Source: JANDLT01 sp041743485 | GTDB lineage: Bacteria > Acidobacteriota > Blastocatellia > Pyrinomonadales > Pyrinomonadaceae | Direction: 5' to 3' | Assembly (NCBI GenBank): GCA_041743485.1 | Contig: JBGTMR010000184.1 | Coordinates: forward strand, 1-64,000 | Length of the DNA stretch: 64,000 nucleotides | Part shown: positions 34,617 through 44,496 of the stretch, piece by piece | Layout: every line of letters begins with the position of its first letter | Numbering within the stretch: position 1 is the first letter of the stretch | The notes under the pieces: generated by a model | Databases searched by the model: none | What the model was told of the DNA's origin: nothing | Seen by the model: the letters and a program-made list of their open reading frames with translations, nothing else | Translations under genes and position numbers: made by a program

Positions 34617-35186
34617 GAGGGTGTAAATAATTTTGTGTAAGTAGTCGTCACCGATAAACTCTGACTTTCAATGAAAGAGATGACGATGATGACCAAGACG
34701 ACTACTGACGGAATCAACCTTGATCTGGTTGACCAACTGCTCAAGGACTACAAGAAGCCGGAGGACATCCTTGGCGAGAACGGGATTCTGAAGCAGTTCA
34801 CCAAAGCGTTGCTGGAACGAGCGATGCAAGTCGAGATGGCGGAGCATCTCGGTTATGAGAAGCACGACGCTTCCGGTGACAACTCCGGCAACTCACGAAA
34901 CGGTTCTTCGAGTAAAACCATGAAGGGCGACTTCGGCGAGCTGCCTATCGAAGTTCCGCGCGACCCCAACAGTGAGTTCGAGCCGAAGATTGTTCCCAAA
35001 GGTAAAACCAGACACGGGCGGCTTCAATGAAAAGATGTTGTCGCTTTATGCGCGTGGGATGACGACGCGCGAGATACAACAACACATCGCGGAAATCTAT
35101 AAAGTCGAAGTCTCGCCGCAGCTTATTTCCAACGTCACCGAAGCCGCGATGGAAGATGTCACGGCGTGGCAGACCAGACCCTTAGT
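34617..35186 (+). mobile_element. IS256-family element, 5' remnant
   Basis: The left end GAGGGTGTAAATAATTTTGT is typical of IS256 terminal repeats. The Mutator-type transposase (LVDQLLKDYKKPEDILGENG; YEKHDASGDNSGNSRNG; then, after a +1 frameshift near 35020, NEKMLSLYARGMTTREIQQH) runs to TAWQTRPL and is then cut by an IS3 insertion. The catalytic Asp residues are downstream of the cut and lost. The rest of the IS256 is not found on the other side of the IS3, so a deletion followed insertion. Confidence 0.85.
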
Positions 35187-36413
35187 GAGATGGTCAAGTT
35201 TTACCGGACACAACCCTCTCGCTACTTGACCCTTTCTTTTTGTTATTAGAGTGCCATTCCCGCTCGAACTCTTCGGGAGTTTTGTAATCAAGAGCCGAGT
35301 GCCGTCGCACCCGGTTGTAATAACCTTCGATGTAAGCGAAGGTTTCGCTTTTGGCTTGCGCCGTGTCTTCAAACAATCCGTCTTCAAGTAGTTCGGCTTT
35401 GTATCTCGAAAACAGACTTTCGGCTTGCGCGCCTGTCCCAACAATTAGCGCGCCGTGACATTGATTGCCGACATTGGTTGACTTGCAACAGTGCGCGGAA
35501 GTTCTTTGACACGTACTGAGAGCCGCGATCCGTGTGAATGATTGTCCGCGCCTTGATGCCGCCGCTTCCAACTGCACGCTCGAAGGCTTTAATCACTAAT
35601 GCTTCGGTCATCGAATCGGCGACCGCCCACCCCACAATGCGGCGCGTGAATTTGTCTTGCCAACTCGCCAAGTAACTCCACTTACCTGACGCAAGCGGCA
35701 AATAAGTGATGTCACCGACGATGACTTGACCGGGTTGCTGTGCCGCGTTCCCGGCATTAAGCAACAGATTCGGACTCACCTCAGATGTGTGGCGCGAATC
35801 GGTTGTGTGTGGACGAAAACGCTTTGGAGCGATAGCGTGTAAGCTTTGACGCGCGCATCAGCGAGCGCACTTGAAAACGTCCGACACTCACACCCTGTGC
35901 GAGAAGTTCCGCCGTGATGCGGCGCGACCCGTAGCGTCGCCGGTGAGCAAAGAAAACCTCTTTGACTTGCTTGCCGAGTTCGGCTTTCACTGCGCTTAAC
36001 ATGTAAGTTTTGCCGCTCCGGTAAGCCTGATACGCGCTCTCGGAAACTCGCATCACACGGCACACCACCGTGAGTGGATAGTTGCCCTTAACTTTGTCGA
36101 TGAAGCGGTAACGAATTACGCGCTTCTGCCGAAGATAAGGGCTGCCTTCTTTAGGATGTCGCGCTCCATCTCCAACTCACGAATCCGTTTCTTGAGTAAG
36201 AGCGTTTCCTTATCCGCGTCGAAGCTACTCGCAGTTACTTGTCGTTTCCAGTTATGCAATAAACTACCCCGCCACGCCTAACTCGCGTGCGACGCTCGCT
36301 ACCGATTGACCGTCATGTATTTTCTTGACGGCTGATTGTTTGTATTCTTCGTCGTATTTTCTCATCGCTGTATTCTAGCGGGAGTGTTGTGTCCTGAATA
36401 ATTAGACCACCTC
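35187..36413 (-). mobile_element. IS3-family element, decayed
   Basis: Imperfect terminal repeats of about 37 bp bound the element (left GAGATGGTCAAGTTTTACCG; right, on the minus strand, GAGGTGGTCTAATTATTCAG). The minus strand encodes orfA (MRKYDEEYKQSAVKKIHDG, near 36364-36262) and orfB: an HTH_21 part (36068-35781), the rve core with GDITYLPLA and HTDRGSQYV, and the C-terminal YKAELLEDGLFE...YNRVRRHSALDYKTPEEF. orfB is broken near 35780 and near 35460, and orfA also shifts, so it cannot transpose by itself. A second copy of the same IS lies at 57096. Confidence 0.88.
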
Positions 36414-36587
36414 AAAGACGCTCCGAAACTATAAGCCGACGTTCGATTGAACGATAATCAAAGCGAGCAAACCTGAAGGGAAGATAAACTCGGTGTGCCA
36501 CAGTACAGACGACAATCTTCTTTCATGGGAGAATGCTGCCGGACGATAAATCGAAAGAAGGATTTTGACAGTGGAGATTGCAGGTGA

Positions 36588-37106
36588 ATGTTAGTGAATA
36601 GATTGAAGCTAGTGAATAAATTTTCGTCGCATCTTGCGGCGAGGTATCGCGGTACAGCAGACGAACATTCGCAGGAACATTCGCAGCAAGATACGGGGTA
36701 TCTACCCGCAAAGAATAAAGAGGGCGACAGTCCCGTTATCTTATTAGTGGATGATGTTGAGGAAATCCGCGACTGCATCAAGAATTTGCTGGAGCAGGAT
36801 GGTTACCACATAGAGGTAGCGAGAGATGAAGAATGTGCCGTAGAGAATGCCCGGCGTAATCATCCCGATTTGCTTTTGGTGTGTATAGAAGGATTGACCG
36901 ACGACATCGTGGCAGCCGGTCTCCGCATACGCATACGCGCTGAACTGAGTGGTGATGTAGCGGTCGTGGTCTTGTGTTGTGAAACGATGAACGAAGGGGG
37001 GAAAATCTCAGTCGGCGATAATGTTTATGTCATATGCCCCGATAACTTCAATCAGTTAAGACGATTCCTCAACCGCCTGCAGAGCAGACTTGCACTCATC
37101 GCATAA
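36588..37106 (+). CDS. Receiver-domain protein lacking the phosphoacceptor Asp
   Basis: This 172-residue protein has a CheY-like fold after a 48-residue polar tail: VILLVDDVEEIRD (acidic pair) and then HPDLLLVCIEGLTDD where the phospho-Asp should lie (DLLL-D-xxMP in the family; here Val-Cys-Ile). The switch Lys is also replaced (VICPDN). So it is a pseudo-receiver that cannot be phosphorylated normally. A tandem EHSQEHSQ lies at residues 26-33. No output domain. Neighbour of a Crp/Fnr regulator in convergent orientation. Confidence 0.75.
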   Translation: MLVNRLKLVNKFSSHLAARYRGTADEHSQEHSQQDTGYLPAKNKEGDSPVILLVDDVEEIRDCIKNLLEQDGYHIEVARDEECAVENARRNHPDLLLVCIEGLTDDIVAAGLRIRIRAELSGDVAVVVLCCETMNEGGKISVGDNVYVICPDNFNQLRRFLNRLQSRLALIA

Positions 37107-37191
37107 CGTCGAATGTGGGGGTTCAAATAAGAACTCTTGTCCGAAGCGCGAAGAGTTCATCAGCCACTCAATTTCATACCTACCCGAACGC

Positions 37192-37914
37192 TCACGCCTT
37201 GCCGAGTAACCGTTCAGTTGCATTCTTGACGACCTCGTAGCACTCACAAACTTGTGTCTCAAGACCCGCACGGTTGAGTATGGTGATTTGCCCGCGATGG
37301 TAGGTGATTATTCTTTCGTCTTGAAGCCGTCCGGCGGCAGCCGTGACCCCCTCACGACGCGACCCCAACATGTTGGCGATAAACTCTTGAGTCATCGCTA
37401 AGTTATCCGATTGCACGCGGTCGTGGCTAAGCAACAACCAACGGCAAAGGCGCTGTTCCAACGAGTGAAGGCGGTTGCAGACGGCTGTCTGCGAAATCTG
37501 AATCATCAGTGCCTGTGCATATCGCAGCAGCATCAACTGAAAAGCTCCACCCATTTGGAACTCCCTCTGAAGAATCCTCGCCTCCATCTTCAGTGCCCCT
37601 CCTGCAATTTGTACAGCCGCCCGGTTAGGTGCTGTGTCGCCGCCCATGAAAAGGGCGACGCCTACCACTCCGTCATTGCCGATCAAACCCATTTCCGCCG
37701 TCATGCCGGTCTCCATCGTATAGAGCAGAGAAATGATGGATGTAGTCGGGAAATAAACGTAGTGTTGATGCTCGCCGGATTCATAGATGACTTCGCCGAG
37801 TGCGAATGTCACGTACTCTAAATCAGGAATGAGGCGTTCGTAATCTTCTTTGGGAAGGGTTGATAAAAGATGGTTCGTGGGCAAATCAGGCAGTTGATTT
37901 GTCAGCGGGAACAT
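37192..37914 (-). CDS. Crp/Fnr-family transcriptional regulator
   Basis: This 240-residue protein has a cNMP-binding beta-roll (FALGEVIYESGEHQHYVYFP; about 35-130), a dimerisation helix and a C-terminal HTH_Crp (MTQEFIANMLGSRREGVTAA, about 175-195). No N-terminal Cys cluster, so not a classic Fnr; the Arg/Ser cAMP-binding signature is absent. Ligand unknown. The type is widespread in soil bacteria near ECF or chemotaxis genes. Confidence 0.9.
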   Translation of the reverse strand: MFPLTNQLPDLPTNHLLSTLPKEDYERLIPDLEYVTFALGEVIYESGEHQHYVYFPTTSIISLLYTMETGMTAEMGLIGNDGVVGVALFMGGDTAPNRAAVQIAGGALKMEARILQREFQMGGAFQLMLLRYAQALMIQISQTAVCNRLHSLEQRLCRWLLLSHDRVQSDNLAMTQEFIANMLGSRREGVTAAAGRLQDERIITYHRGQITILNRAGLETQVCECYEVVKNATERLLGKA

Positions 37915-38680
37915 AAGCAGCCTTTCAGCGTCAATCGCTTTTGGAAAAAACAGCTTTTGGAGAAGACAGATGAACTAAGGTGGCTACGTTCATCTCAAAG
38001 CGGGGTCAACGGGCTTGAAACCGGACACCCAAAAATCGCGGAGGAGAATACCACAATACGGCTGCCGTGAAATGGAATTAAGGCCTTGGCAATCCGAAGG
38101 GTCTGAACATCTCGACCGAGAGATTTGTGTAGCAGTAGTTTCAATGTGAAGCTTGTCATTTTGGCGATAACGCGCGTTGATAATTCGATGCCCGTCTTCG
38201 TCGGCAAGCCTTGCATGTTGCGTCTCCGTGTTTTGAATCTCGTTTCACATCAGCCGAATAATACAACGTGTTTATCACGCTGCAAGGATTCTTGCAAGGA
38301 CATGTTACACACTTATGAATATGTGTGTTAACGCACAGACCGATGTTTCCTCCTACCATTACTATCCGCTTCAGTCAATACAACCAAGTAAATTAGATGG
38401 AAAAATTGTTAGTCGCCGACGATCTTCGTCACGATTTATTCTCTTGAACTGTGCGAATCACGGCTAAGGATAGGTGTTTCTTGAGAGCGGCAAATATCAA
38501 TAAACCAGACTCGCACACGAGTATCCACAGGGACATTCGATGCGCTACTCAATTCGGAATCGCACTCTATCCCGTAAAGTATTTTCTTGACCGGTCATTA
38601 GCTCATCGCCTGTCGAAGCACTCAAAGTTGAGTGGTATTCGAGTGATTCTGAAAACAGCTTTTTCCGTTCAGGAGATGTC
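37915..38680. other. Long intergenic region without a recognisable gene
   Basis: Between the divergent Crp/Fnr and ECF sigma genes lie 766 bases with no credible coding frame on either strand. It must hold two promoters; none is clear by eye. AGGAG at 38671-38675 is the ribosome site of the sigma factor. Confidence 0.6.
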
Positions 38681-39217
38681 ATGCAATTAAGCACTAGAAC
38701 TCAGACAGAAGACTTTGAAGTCGCTGCTATACCGCACGTCAACGAATTACTTAGGTCAGCCGTGCGCCTCGCCGCGAGTCGAACCGAAGCCGAAGATTTA
38801 GTGCAGGAGGTTTATTTGCAGGCGTGGAAATCTTTTCATCGGTTCGAGATGGGAACTAATTGCCGCGCCTGGTTGTTCAAGATTTTGATGAACAAAAACA
38901 TGAAACGTTCGCGCAAACGGTTCGCGTCCGTCAGGGAAAGCAGCGAGACGATTGAAGATATAAGGTATGTTCCGCCCGTCTCAGAGCGGCTTAGCGATGA
39001 AGATGTACTAATCGGTTTGCAGAAAATCCAGCCATGCTACCGCGAGACGATATTGCTGACGGATGTCGAAGGTTTCTCATACAAAGAGACCGCCGACATT
39101 TTGAATATTCCCATCGGGACGGTGATGTCGAGGCTCAATCGCGGCAGAAAGATATTGAGGGTTGAATTGGCGGAAGTGGCGCAGTGCTATGGAATCAGAA
39201 CACAGCAGGTGATGTGA
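38681..39217 (+). CDS. ECF-type RNA polymerase sigma factor
   Basis: This 178-residue sigma-70 family protein has region 2 (AEDLVQEVYLQAWKSFHRFE; CRAWLFKILMNK) and region 4 (YRETILLTDVEGFSYKETAD; IPIGTVMSRLNRGRKIL). ATG is preceded by AGGAG. No anti-sigma factor is adjacent. It lies upstream of the DUF4331/metal module and may control it together with the sigma-54 activator. Confidence 0.92.
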   Translation: MQLSTRTQTEDFEVAAIPHVNELLRSAVRLAASRTEAEDLVQEVYLQAWKSFHRFEMGTNCRAWLFKILMNKNMKRSRKRFASVRESSETIEDIRYVPPVSERLSDEDVLIGLQKIQPCYRETILLTDVEGFSYKETADILNIPIGTVMSRLNRGRKILRVELAEVAQCYGIRTQQVM

Positions 39218-39427
39218 GCGAGCGAGCATGAGGCGGATACGTTTATTGTCTTCATGGAATATGTAGCGACTTTAGAGAGATATAATGTCGAATAATCGTT
39301 GCGGATAAACGTTCGTCCTATGAATGGTCGTTTGGATTCTCAATCGAGAGAAGCGACGCTCTACTTGCACATACGATTTTCCGCGAAGGAAGTCGAATGC
39401 ACATACACAAGCTTTGATGGAGTTTGA

Positions 39428-39652
39428 ATGCCTGAACCAATCTGCGTGAAATGCGGTAACAACACATTTGAATTAGCCGAGAGTTCGCCGCTCGGCTCCA
39501 ACTTCAAATTCCTGTTCTTGCAGTGTTCAAGTTGCGGCGGCGTCGCCGGGGTGCTGGATTATTTGAACATCGGCAGCATATTAACCGAACAAAACAATCT
39601 TCTCAGGAGCATTGCAGATGCTCTGAAGGTGGATGTCGAATCCGAAACTTAA
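39428..39652 (+). CDS. Small zinc-ribbon protein
   Basis: This 74-residue protein has CVKCGNN near the start and CSSCGGVAG about 25 residues later, forming one four-Cys zinc knuckle pair, followed by a helix (IGSILTEQNNLLRSIADAL). Typical of widespread small zinc-ribbon proteins of unknown role. No strong ribosome site, but GGAGT lies a few bases before the ATG. Confidence 0.7.
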   Translation: MPEPICVKCGNNTFELAESSPLGSNFKFLFLQCSSCGGVAGVLDYLNIGSILTEQNNLLRSIADALKVDVESET

Positions 39653-39931
39653 CTGTCGGAAACATTGCGGAAACCTTGAAGGCTTATCGTCATCGCCGAA
39701 CCGGATTGCTCCGAGTCGAGTCTTTGAGGAAACCAAATTCTTTACCTTATATGTGGTCGCATCTCTATTTTCAACGACTCATTTCGGGATGTTGAAATAT
39801 AGAGATGCAGACAATCTATTCATAATAAATTTTGCTGTGCAGGTCAGGGCTAATTCAAGGACTCACAGGAGAAATCGTCGAGAACACAAACGCTTCAAAC
39901 AATTAACGGCAAGTGGCTAAGGAGAACCGAA

Positions 39932-41119
39932 ATGCCTCACCCTGCTCAATCTCACGAGAGTCCTCATTTAATGGTTGAAGACCCGGCTAGCCGTCACGAA
40001 AATACAAACACCACAGCTTCACATATCAACCGTAATCATCTTTACGGCGCGGCAAAGCCGGAAGCCCGGCATATCTTTAAGCACCGGAACGCCAACGATA
40101 CCTGTAGCAACACGAATCGCGTCAACGGTTATATCATCGCGCATCCGGCATATCCGTTGCTCATCGGTCAATCGCCGCCGATGATGCGATTGTATTCTCT
40201 CATCGAACGCATATCTTTGAGGGACAATTCCGTCTTGATAACAGGCGAGACCGGAACCGGGAAAGAACTCGTCGCGCGGGCTATTCATCGCCAGAGTCCG
40301 CGACGCGGCGAATCGTTTGTTGACATCAACTGCTCCGCTATTCCCGATACACTCTTTGAAGCCGAACTCTTCGGTTATCAACGCGGCTCTTTTACGGGTG
40401 CGATGGAGACGCGGCGCGGCTTGCTCGAAGAAGCTTCCGGCGGGATTCTCTTTCTCGACGAGGTGGATGCCCTCAGCCTTCCCGGTCAAGCCAAACTCCT
40501 GCGTGTGTTGCAAGAAGGGTATGTGCGACACCTCGGCGGACGTGAAAACATTCCGGTCGATGTTCGCATCGTCGCGGCAACGGGTCGTGACCTTCAACAG
40601 TCAGTCAAAGAAGGCACGTTTCGCAGCGACCTGCTTTTCCGTTTGCGCGTCGTGCCGTTGCATGTACCGGAACTGCGCGAACGCGGAGAAGAAGATTTAC
40701 GGTTATTAACCAACCACTTCCTGCTTAGAGACGCCCAACGCTACGATGTTATACCGCGCGTATTCAGTTCCGAAGCGTGCGAGGCACTGAGTTTGTATCA
40801 CTGGCCCGGAAATGTGAGGGAACTGGAGAACGCCGTCGCCTACGCGCTTGCGGTCGGAATTGAAGAAGACTTGGGAATCGGCGATTTGCCGCAGGACATA
40901 CTCGCGGCGGTAAATGTTCAGCACGGCGTTCTCAAGGAATACTTGCACCAGCATCTATCTTTAGCGGAGATTGAACGCCGCTACATTCTTTTCGTACTCG
41001 AAAGCTTCAAAGGCAATCGTGCCAAGACCGCGCTCGTCCTCGACTTGGATTTACGGACACTTAATCGCAAGCTGAAAGTGTATTTGGCGGTGACCAAATT
41101 CATGACCGCGCGCGCCTGA
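39932..41119 (+). CDS. Sigma-54-dependent activator without receiver domain
   Basis: This 395-residue AAA+ activator has GETGTGKE (Walker A), the loop RGSFTGA (GSFTGA variant of GAFTGA), FLDEVDAL (Walker B) and an arginine-finger segment FRSDLLFRLRVV. A C-terminal Fis-type HTH follows (NRAKTALVLDLDLRTLNRKL). The first 85 residues are unstructured and His/Asn-rich, so control must come by another route, for example a partner protein. GGAGAACC lies before the ATG. The next gene (TPR lipoprotein) is 37 bases downstream. Confidence 0.9.
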   Translation: MPHPAQSHESPHLMVEDPASRHENTNTTASHINRNHLYGAAKPEARHIFKHRNANDTCSNTNRVNGYIIAHPAYPLLIGQSPPMMRLYSLIERISLRDNSVLITGETGTGKELVARAIHRQSPRRGESFVDINCSAIPDTLFEAELFGYQRGSFTGAMETRRGLLEEASGGILFLDEVDALSLPGQAKLLRVLQEGYVRHLGGRENIPVDVRIVAATGRDLQQSVKEGTFRSDLLFRLRVVPLHVPELRERGEEDLRLLTNHFLLRDAQRYDVIPRVFSSEACEALSLYHWPGNVRELENAVAYALAVGIEEDLGIGDLPQDILAAVNVQHGVLKEYLHQHLSLAEIERRYILFVLESFKGNRAKTALVLDLDLRTLNRKLKVYLAVTKFMTARA

Positions 41120-41156
41120 AAAACAACCGGCTTTTCTAATTTTCTGGAGGTTAATT

Positions 41157-41726
41157 ATGCGACGATTCATGTACTCATCAATCCTTTTGCTGCTCTTAAC
41201 TACGGCTTGTCAGAAAAGCGGTACTCCGCCGCCGACGACAACCGACAACCCGCAAACGGCGACCGACTATTACAACAGAGGCGTCGAGCGGCAAGGCAAA
41301 GGCGACATCAACGCCGCCCTCGCCGACTACACCAAAGCCATCGAACTCGACCCGCGCAATTTCAACGCCTTCAACAATCGCGGCAACATCAAGCAGGACA
41401 AAGGCAACCTGAAAGGAGCTATCGTTGACTACACCGCCGCCGCCGCAATCAACCCGCGCCACGCCCCGGCTCACTTCAATCTCGCGCACGCATACCAGAC
41501 TAGAAAAGATTACGGGGGAGCCATCTATCAGTACGGCAAGGCTATCGAGGTGAAACCGGACTACGCGATGGCTTACGCCAACCGTGGATTATGCCAGTTG
41601 TATGACGGCGAAGACGCCGAAGCACAAAAGGACTTCGACCGCGCGATTGAGATTGACGGTAATTTGAAAGGTTCGCTTGACGGGTACGTCGCAAAAGTAA
41701 AGCAAGAGCGTATGGCGAGACGTTAG
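41157..41726 (+). CDS. TPR lipoprotein
   Basis: This 189-residue protein has a lipoprotein signal (LLLLTTAC, Cys at residue 18) and then about four TPR units (YYNRGVERQGKGDINAALAD; FNNRGNIKQDKGNLKGAIVD; HAYQTRKDYGGAIYQYGKAI; NRGLCQLYDGEDAEAQKDFD). It is probably anchored in the inner leaflet of the outer membrane as a scaffold. TGGAGG lies before the ATG. A strong terminator follows. Confidence 0.9.
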   Translation: MRRFMYSSILLLLLTTACQKSGTPPPTTTDNPQTATDYYNRGVERQGKGDINAALADYTKAIELDPRNFNAFNNRGNIKQDKGNLKGAIVDYTAAAAINPRHAPAHFNLAHAYQTRKDYGGAIYQYGKAIEVKPDYAMAYANRGLCQLYDGEDAEAQKDFDRAIEIDGNLKGSLDGYVAKVKQERMARR

Positions 41727-41755
41727 AACGTTAAAAACCCCTGAAGAACTTGCGC

Positions 41756-41796
41756 GAGGTTGAGTATGCGGATGGCATACTCAACCTCTTTTTTTT
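41756..41796 (+). terminator. Intrinsic terminator after the TPR lipoprotein
   Basis: GAGGTTGAGTATGC and its exact complement (14-bp stem, 5-nt loop GGATG) are followed by eight T. Confidence 0.95.
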
Positions 41797-42407
41797 ATCG
41801 TTGAAGCGAACGCGGATTCGCCGTCATCCTCGAAAGTTAAACGATTAAGCCGCCGCGTTCAGTCCCGTTTCAGTTCGAGTTCGTCCGAAGTTGTAGTCGT
41901 CGGAACAGAAGTTCAGCCCGCACACGCAAAATTGTCCCGCGAGCCGCTATCTTGTCTTATCAAATTTGTCCGAAACGAAATAAAAAGGCATCGCCGATGA
42001 AGTGCAAGGTATGACACTCAATGTCCCCAAGTGTTGACAGGGAATAGGTTACCGGCATCGGCGAAAAAACTGATATTGAATCCGTATGACGGCATGAAGG
42101 TTGCCCTTACGATGTCACAATCTCCGAAGAAGATACCGACCTACACCTCACGTCACAATGCGTCCAAACATAAAAAGTTTCGCTGGACACACGATGTCCG
42201 ATTGGCGTGCGTGCTGTTCGGGTTTGTAGTCGGAGAACATAAAAACCCGGCATCATCGCTAAAATGACACCGGGTCTTTGCTGACAACACATCCTCTACC
42301 GCATCCCTGCGTTATAGAATGCCTCGCCTGAACAGCACGCATTTTAGCGCGACGGCGGTGGTAGTTTCAACCCTGAGAATCTCAGGGAGCAGCTAGGAGA
42401 AACCAAA
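41797..42407. other. Intergenic region before the DUF4331 operon
   Basis: No credible gene. A weak hairpin ACCCGG/CCGGGT (42245-42275) with T-rich flank on the minus-strand side could be a terminator. CTGAGAATCTCAG at 42371-42383 is a perfect 13-bp palindrome just in front of the operon. GGAG lies 9 bases before the DUF4331 start. Confidence 0.4.
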
Positions 42408-44390
42408 ATGAAACACAGACCGTTAGTTGCAAACACATTAGCGTTTGCGATGGGGGCGGGCTTGCTGATCGCAGGCTTACCGTTCTCGCCGCAGACCACG
42501 ACACGCGCCGCCGATCACCGCGACTCTTCAGTAAATGACGCGAGACCAGAGGGCGATTTCCCGGACGTTTTCGCACATGTCAGCCCGGATGACCAGAGCA
42601 AACTCGTGTTGAGCGTCAATACCAACCCGTTCGCCAATCCGAGCGAAATAGGGAGCTACCGCTTCGCGGCGGATTACCTTTATCAGATTAAGATTGACAA
42701 CAACGGCGATGCCGTGCCTGACTACGTTGTCCAGTTCACCTTCGATAACAGTTCACAGCAAGTCTACGAGGTGAGAGCCGGACGACCCAACAGCCCGCAC
42801 AGCCCGCGACTCTCGCCCGTCGTGGATACGCTGCTCAACGTCGAGCCGATCTGCAAAGCAATCACCTATCACGGCGGCGTGAACGGCGACGACTCGCCTG
42901 CGGTTCAGCCGCTGCCGGAAGCCAGCCCGACACCGGCACCCAGCCCGACACCGACGCCTAATCCCGCCGGTGGTCGCGAACCGGTAGCCGGACGCGACGG
43001 CGCGCGATGCTTCGTCGGTATTCGTGACGATCCATTCGTCACCGATGTCGGTCAAGCGGTCTTCCGCATCGGTCTCAACCCGAATCCGCGCCGCAACTTC
43101 AACAATCACGAGCAGGAAGTGTTTCGTCAAAACACCGATGGCGGATTTCCTCTCACCTCGTTCGGTCCCACTCGCGGTCGTCCGAACGATCCCGCCGACC
43201 TTAACAGTGGACTTGACGGCTTCGGCGGCTTCAATGCGTCGGTGATGTCTGTCGAAATACCGAAGTCGTGGGTCAGAGGCACGGGTTTCGCCGCGATGGG
43301 TCCGGCTGTGCCGGATGCGCTCGACGCCGACGGCGACGGTAATACCAACGAGCAGTTGGCGGCGAACACGATTCCCGCCGTTCCCGGCGGCATCGGCGTG
43401 TGGGCGACAGCCAGCATCGCCAAGAGCGACAACGGCAACGAGCGCATCGTGGCGAAACAGGGTGAGAAGGGCGGCATCTCATCGAGTTTTCAACAATTCG
43501 AGCGCATGGGGCAGCAGCTATTCAACACCGTCTGGATTTGGAGACAACCGCCGACCAACACGGTCAGCAATTTCCCCAACCTGACGGATGGTGAAATCAA
43601 GAACTTCTACAACCAACTGGCTCCCGAACACGATGTGGAGAACTTCGGCTACTTGATTCCCGATGCGTTAGTCGCCGTCCCACAGTTTGGCGAAGACAGC
43701 ATTCAGGAACGAAGATCGATTCTTACGACAGGCGGCTTCACCACACCGGGATTCGGAACAGCTTATCTGCTCGATCAGTTACCGGCTCCTTTCAACGCGA
43801 TACGAAGCGCGAATCCTGATAAGCGTCTGCTTCAGAGGCTGCTTCTTCCCGACTATCTGCGCCTCGATTTGGATCGCCAGTCGAGCGTCTCACCCGCATT
43901 GCCCGGCGCGCAGGCGTCGAACAACGGCGGCAACGACCTCGGTCTTCTTCAGTTCGGCTTGCAAAACGGACGCCGGACTGCGGACGACGTAACGGACATC
44001 TTGCTCCGTTTCGCTCGTGAATTAGCCGACGTATGTTACACACCCGCCGGAGAAACCGCCGCCGGGCGTCGTTGTCTGCGTGGCGTGTCGTCGGCATTTC
44101 CTGCGACGCCTCCGGGCATCATCTCGGATTCGCGCGTCACGGCGGTTCTGCAAGGCACGGACTTCATCGAGCCGGACATCAACCCTGACCCGCTTGACCC
44201 GCTCGGTGCCATCAACAACACGGCGAACAGCGGAAACGACCGCCTTTTGAATACAGAGTTCCCGTACTTCGCTTCACAACATCCGCAGCCGGGTGAGACT
44301 TTTGAAGATACGACCGGCTTCCCACGCGCGGCTGATCCGGCGATAGTCGTCTTTGGCGGCAGAGCCAATGACACGCAGATTAACCGCTAA
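42408..44390 (+). CDS. DUF4331 family secreted protein
   Basis: This 660-residue protein has a signal peptide (LAFAMGAGLLIAGLPF) and the family start ADHRDSSVNDARPEGDFPDV, then YLYQIKIDNNGDAVPDYVVQ. A Pro/Thr/Ser-rich linker at about 165-190 (SPTPAPSPTPTPNPAGG) separates two parts. DUF4331 proteins are periplasmic or surface proteins of unknown role that often sit with TPR proteins and metal transporters. It has few Cys and several Asp-rich loops (DALDADGDGNTNE, calcium-binding-like). A second, divergent copy is at 54952-56688 at the other end of the module. Confidence 0.92.
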   Translation: MKHRPLVANTLAFAMGAGLLIAGLPFSPQTTTRAADHRDSSVNDARPEGDFPDVFAHVSPDDQSKLVLSVNTNPFANPSEIGSYRFAADYLYQIKIDNNGDAVPDYVVQFTFDNSSQQVYEVRAGRPNSPHSPRLSPVVDTLLNVEPICKAITYHGGVNGDDSPAVQPLPEASPTPAPSPTPTPNPAGGREPVAGRDGARCFVGIRDDPFVTDVGQAVFRIGLNPNPRRNFNNHEQEVFRQNTDGGFPLTSFGPTRGRPNDPADLNSGLDGFGGFNASVMSVEIPKSWVRGTGFAAMGPAVPDALDADGDGNTNEQLAANTIPAVPGGIGVWATASIAKSDNGNERIVAKQGEKGGISSSFQQFERMGQQLFNTVWIWRQPPTNTVSNFPNLTDGEIKNFYNQLAPEHDVENFGYLIPDALVAVPQFGEDSIQERRSILTTGGFTTPGFGTAYLLDQLPAPFNAIRSANPDKRLLQRLLLPDYLRLDLDRQSSVSPALPGAQASNNGGNDLGLLQFGLQNGRRTADDVTDILLRFARELADVCYTPAGETAAGRRCLRGVSSAFPATPPGIISDSRVTAVLQGTDFIEPDINPDPLDPLGAINNTANSGNDRLLNTEFPYFASQHPQPGETFEDTTGFPRAADPAIVVFGGRANDTQINR

Positions 44391-44433
44391 CGACCGCTTC
44401 GATATAATTTTAGTACGTCGAAGTTAAACACAC

Positions 44434-44475
44434 GGGAAGGGCTTCTTTGAGCCGCAGGCTACCGAAGCCCTTCCC
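44434..44475 (+). terminator. Hairpin between DUF4331 and TPR genes
   Basis: GGGAAGGGCTTC and GAAGCCCTTCCC are perfect 12-bp arms with an 18-nt loop. No strong T-run follows, so it may reduce downstream expression or stabilise the mRNA rather than terminate fully. Confidence 0.6.
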
Positions 44476-44496
44476 CTTAACTAACAAGGGTCGGAA

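Noticed and set aside
37995..38216. 73-residue frame in the Crp-sigma intergenic region
   Set aside because: Looks like chance translation; no start signals.
42245..42275. Strong terminator upstream of the DUF4331 operon
   Set aside because: Only 6-bp arms with a 19-nt loop; too weak to call with confidence.
42031..42292. Small ORFs on both strands before the DUF4331 gene
   Set aside because: No ribosome site, no family, biased composition.
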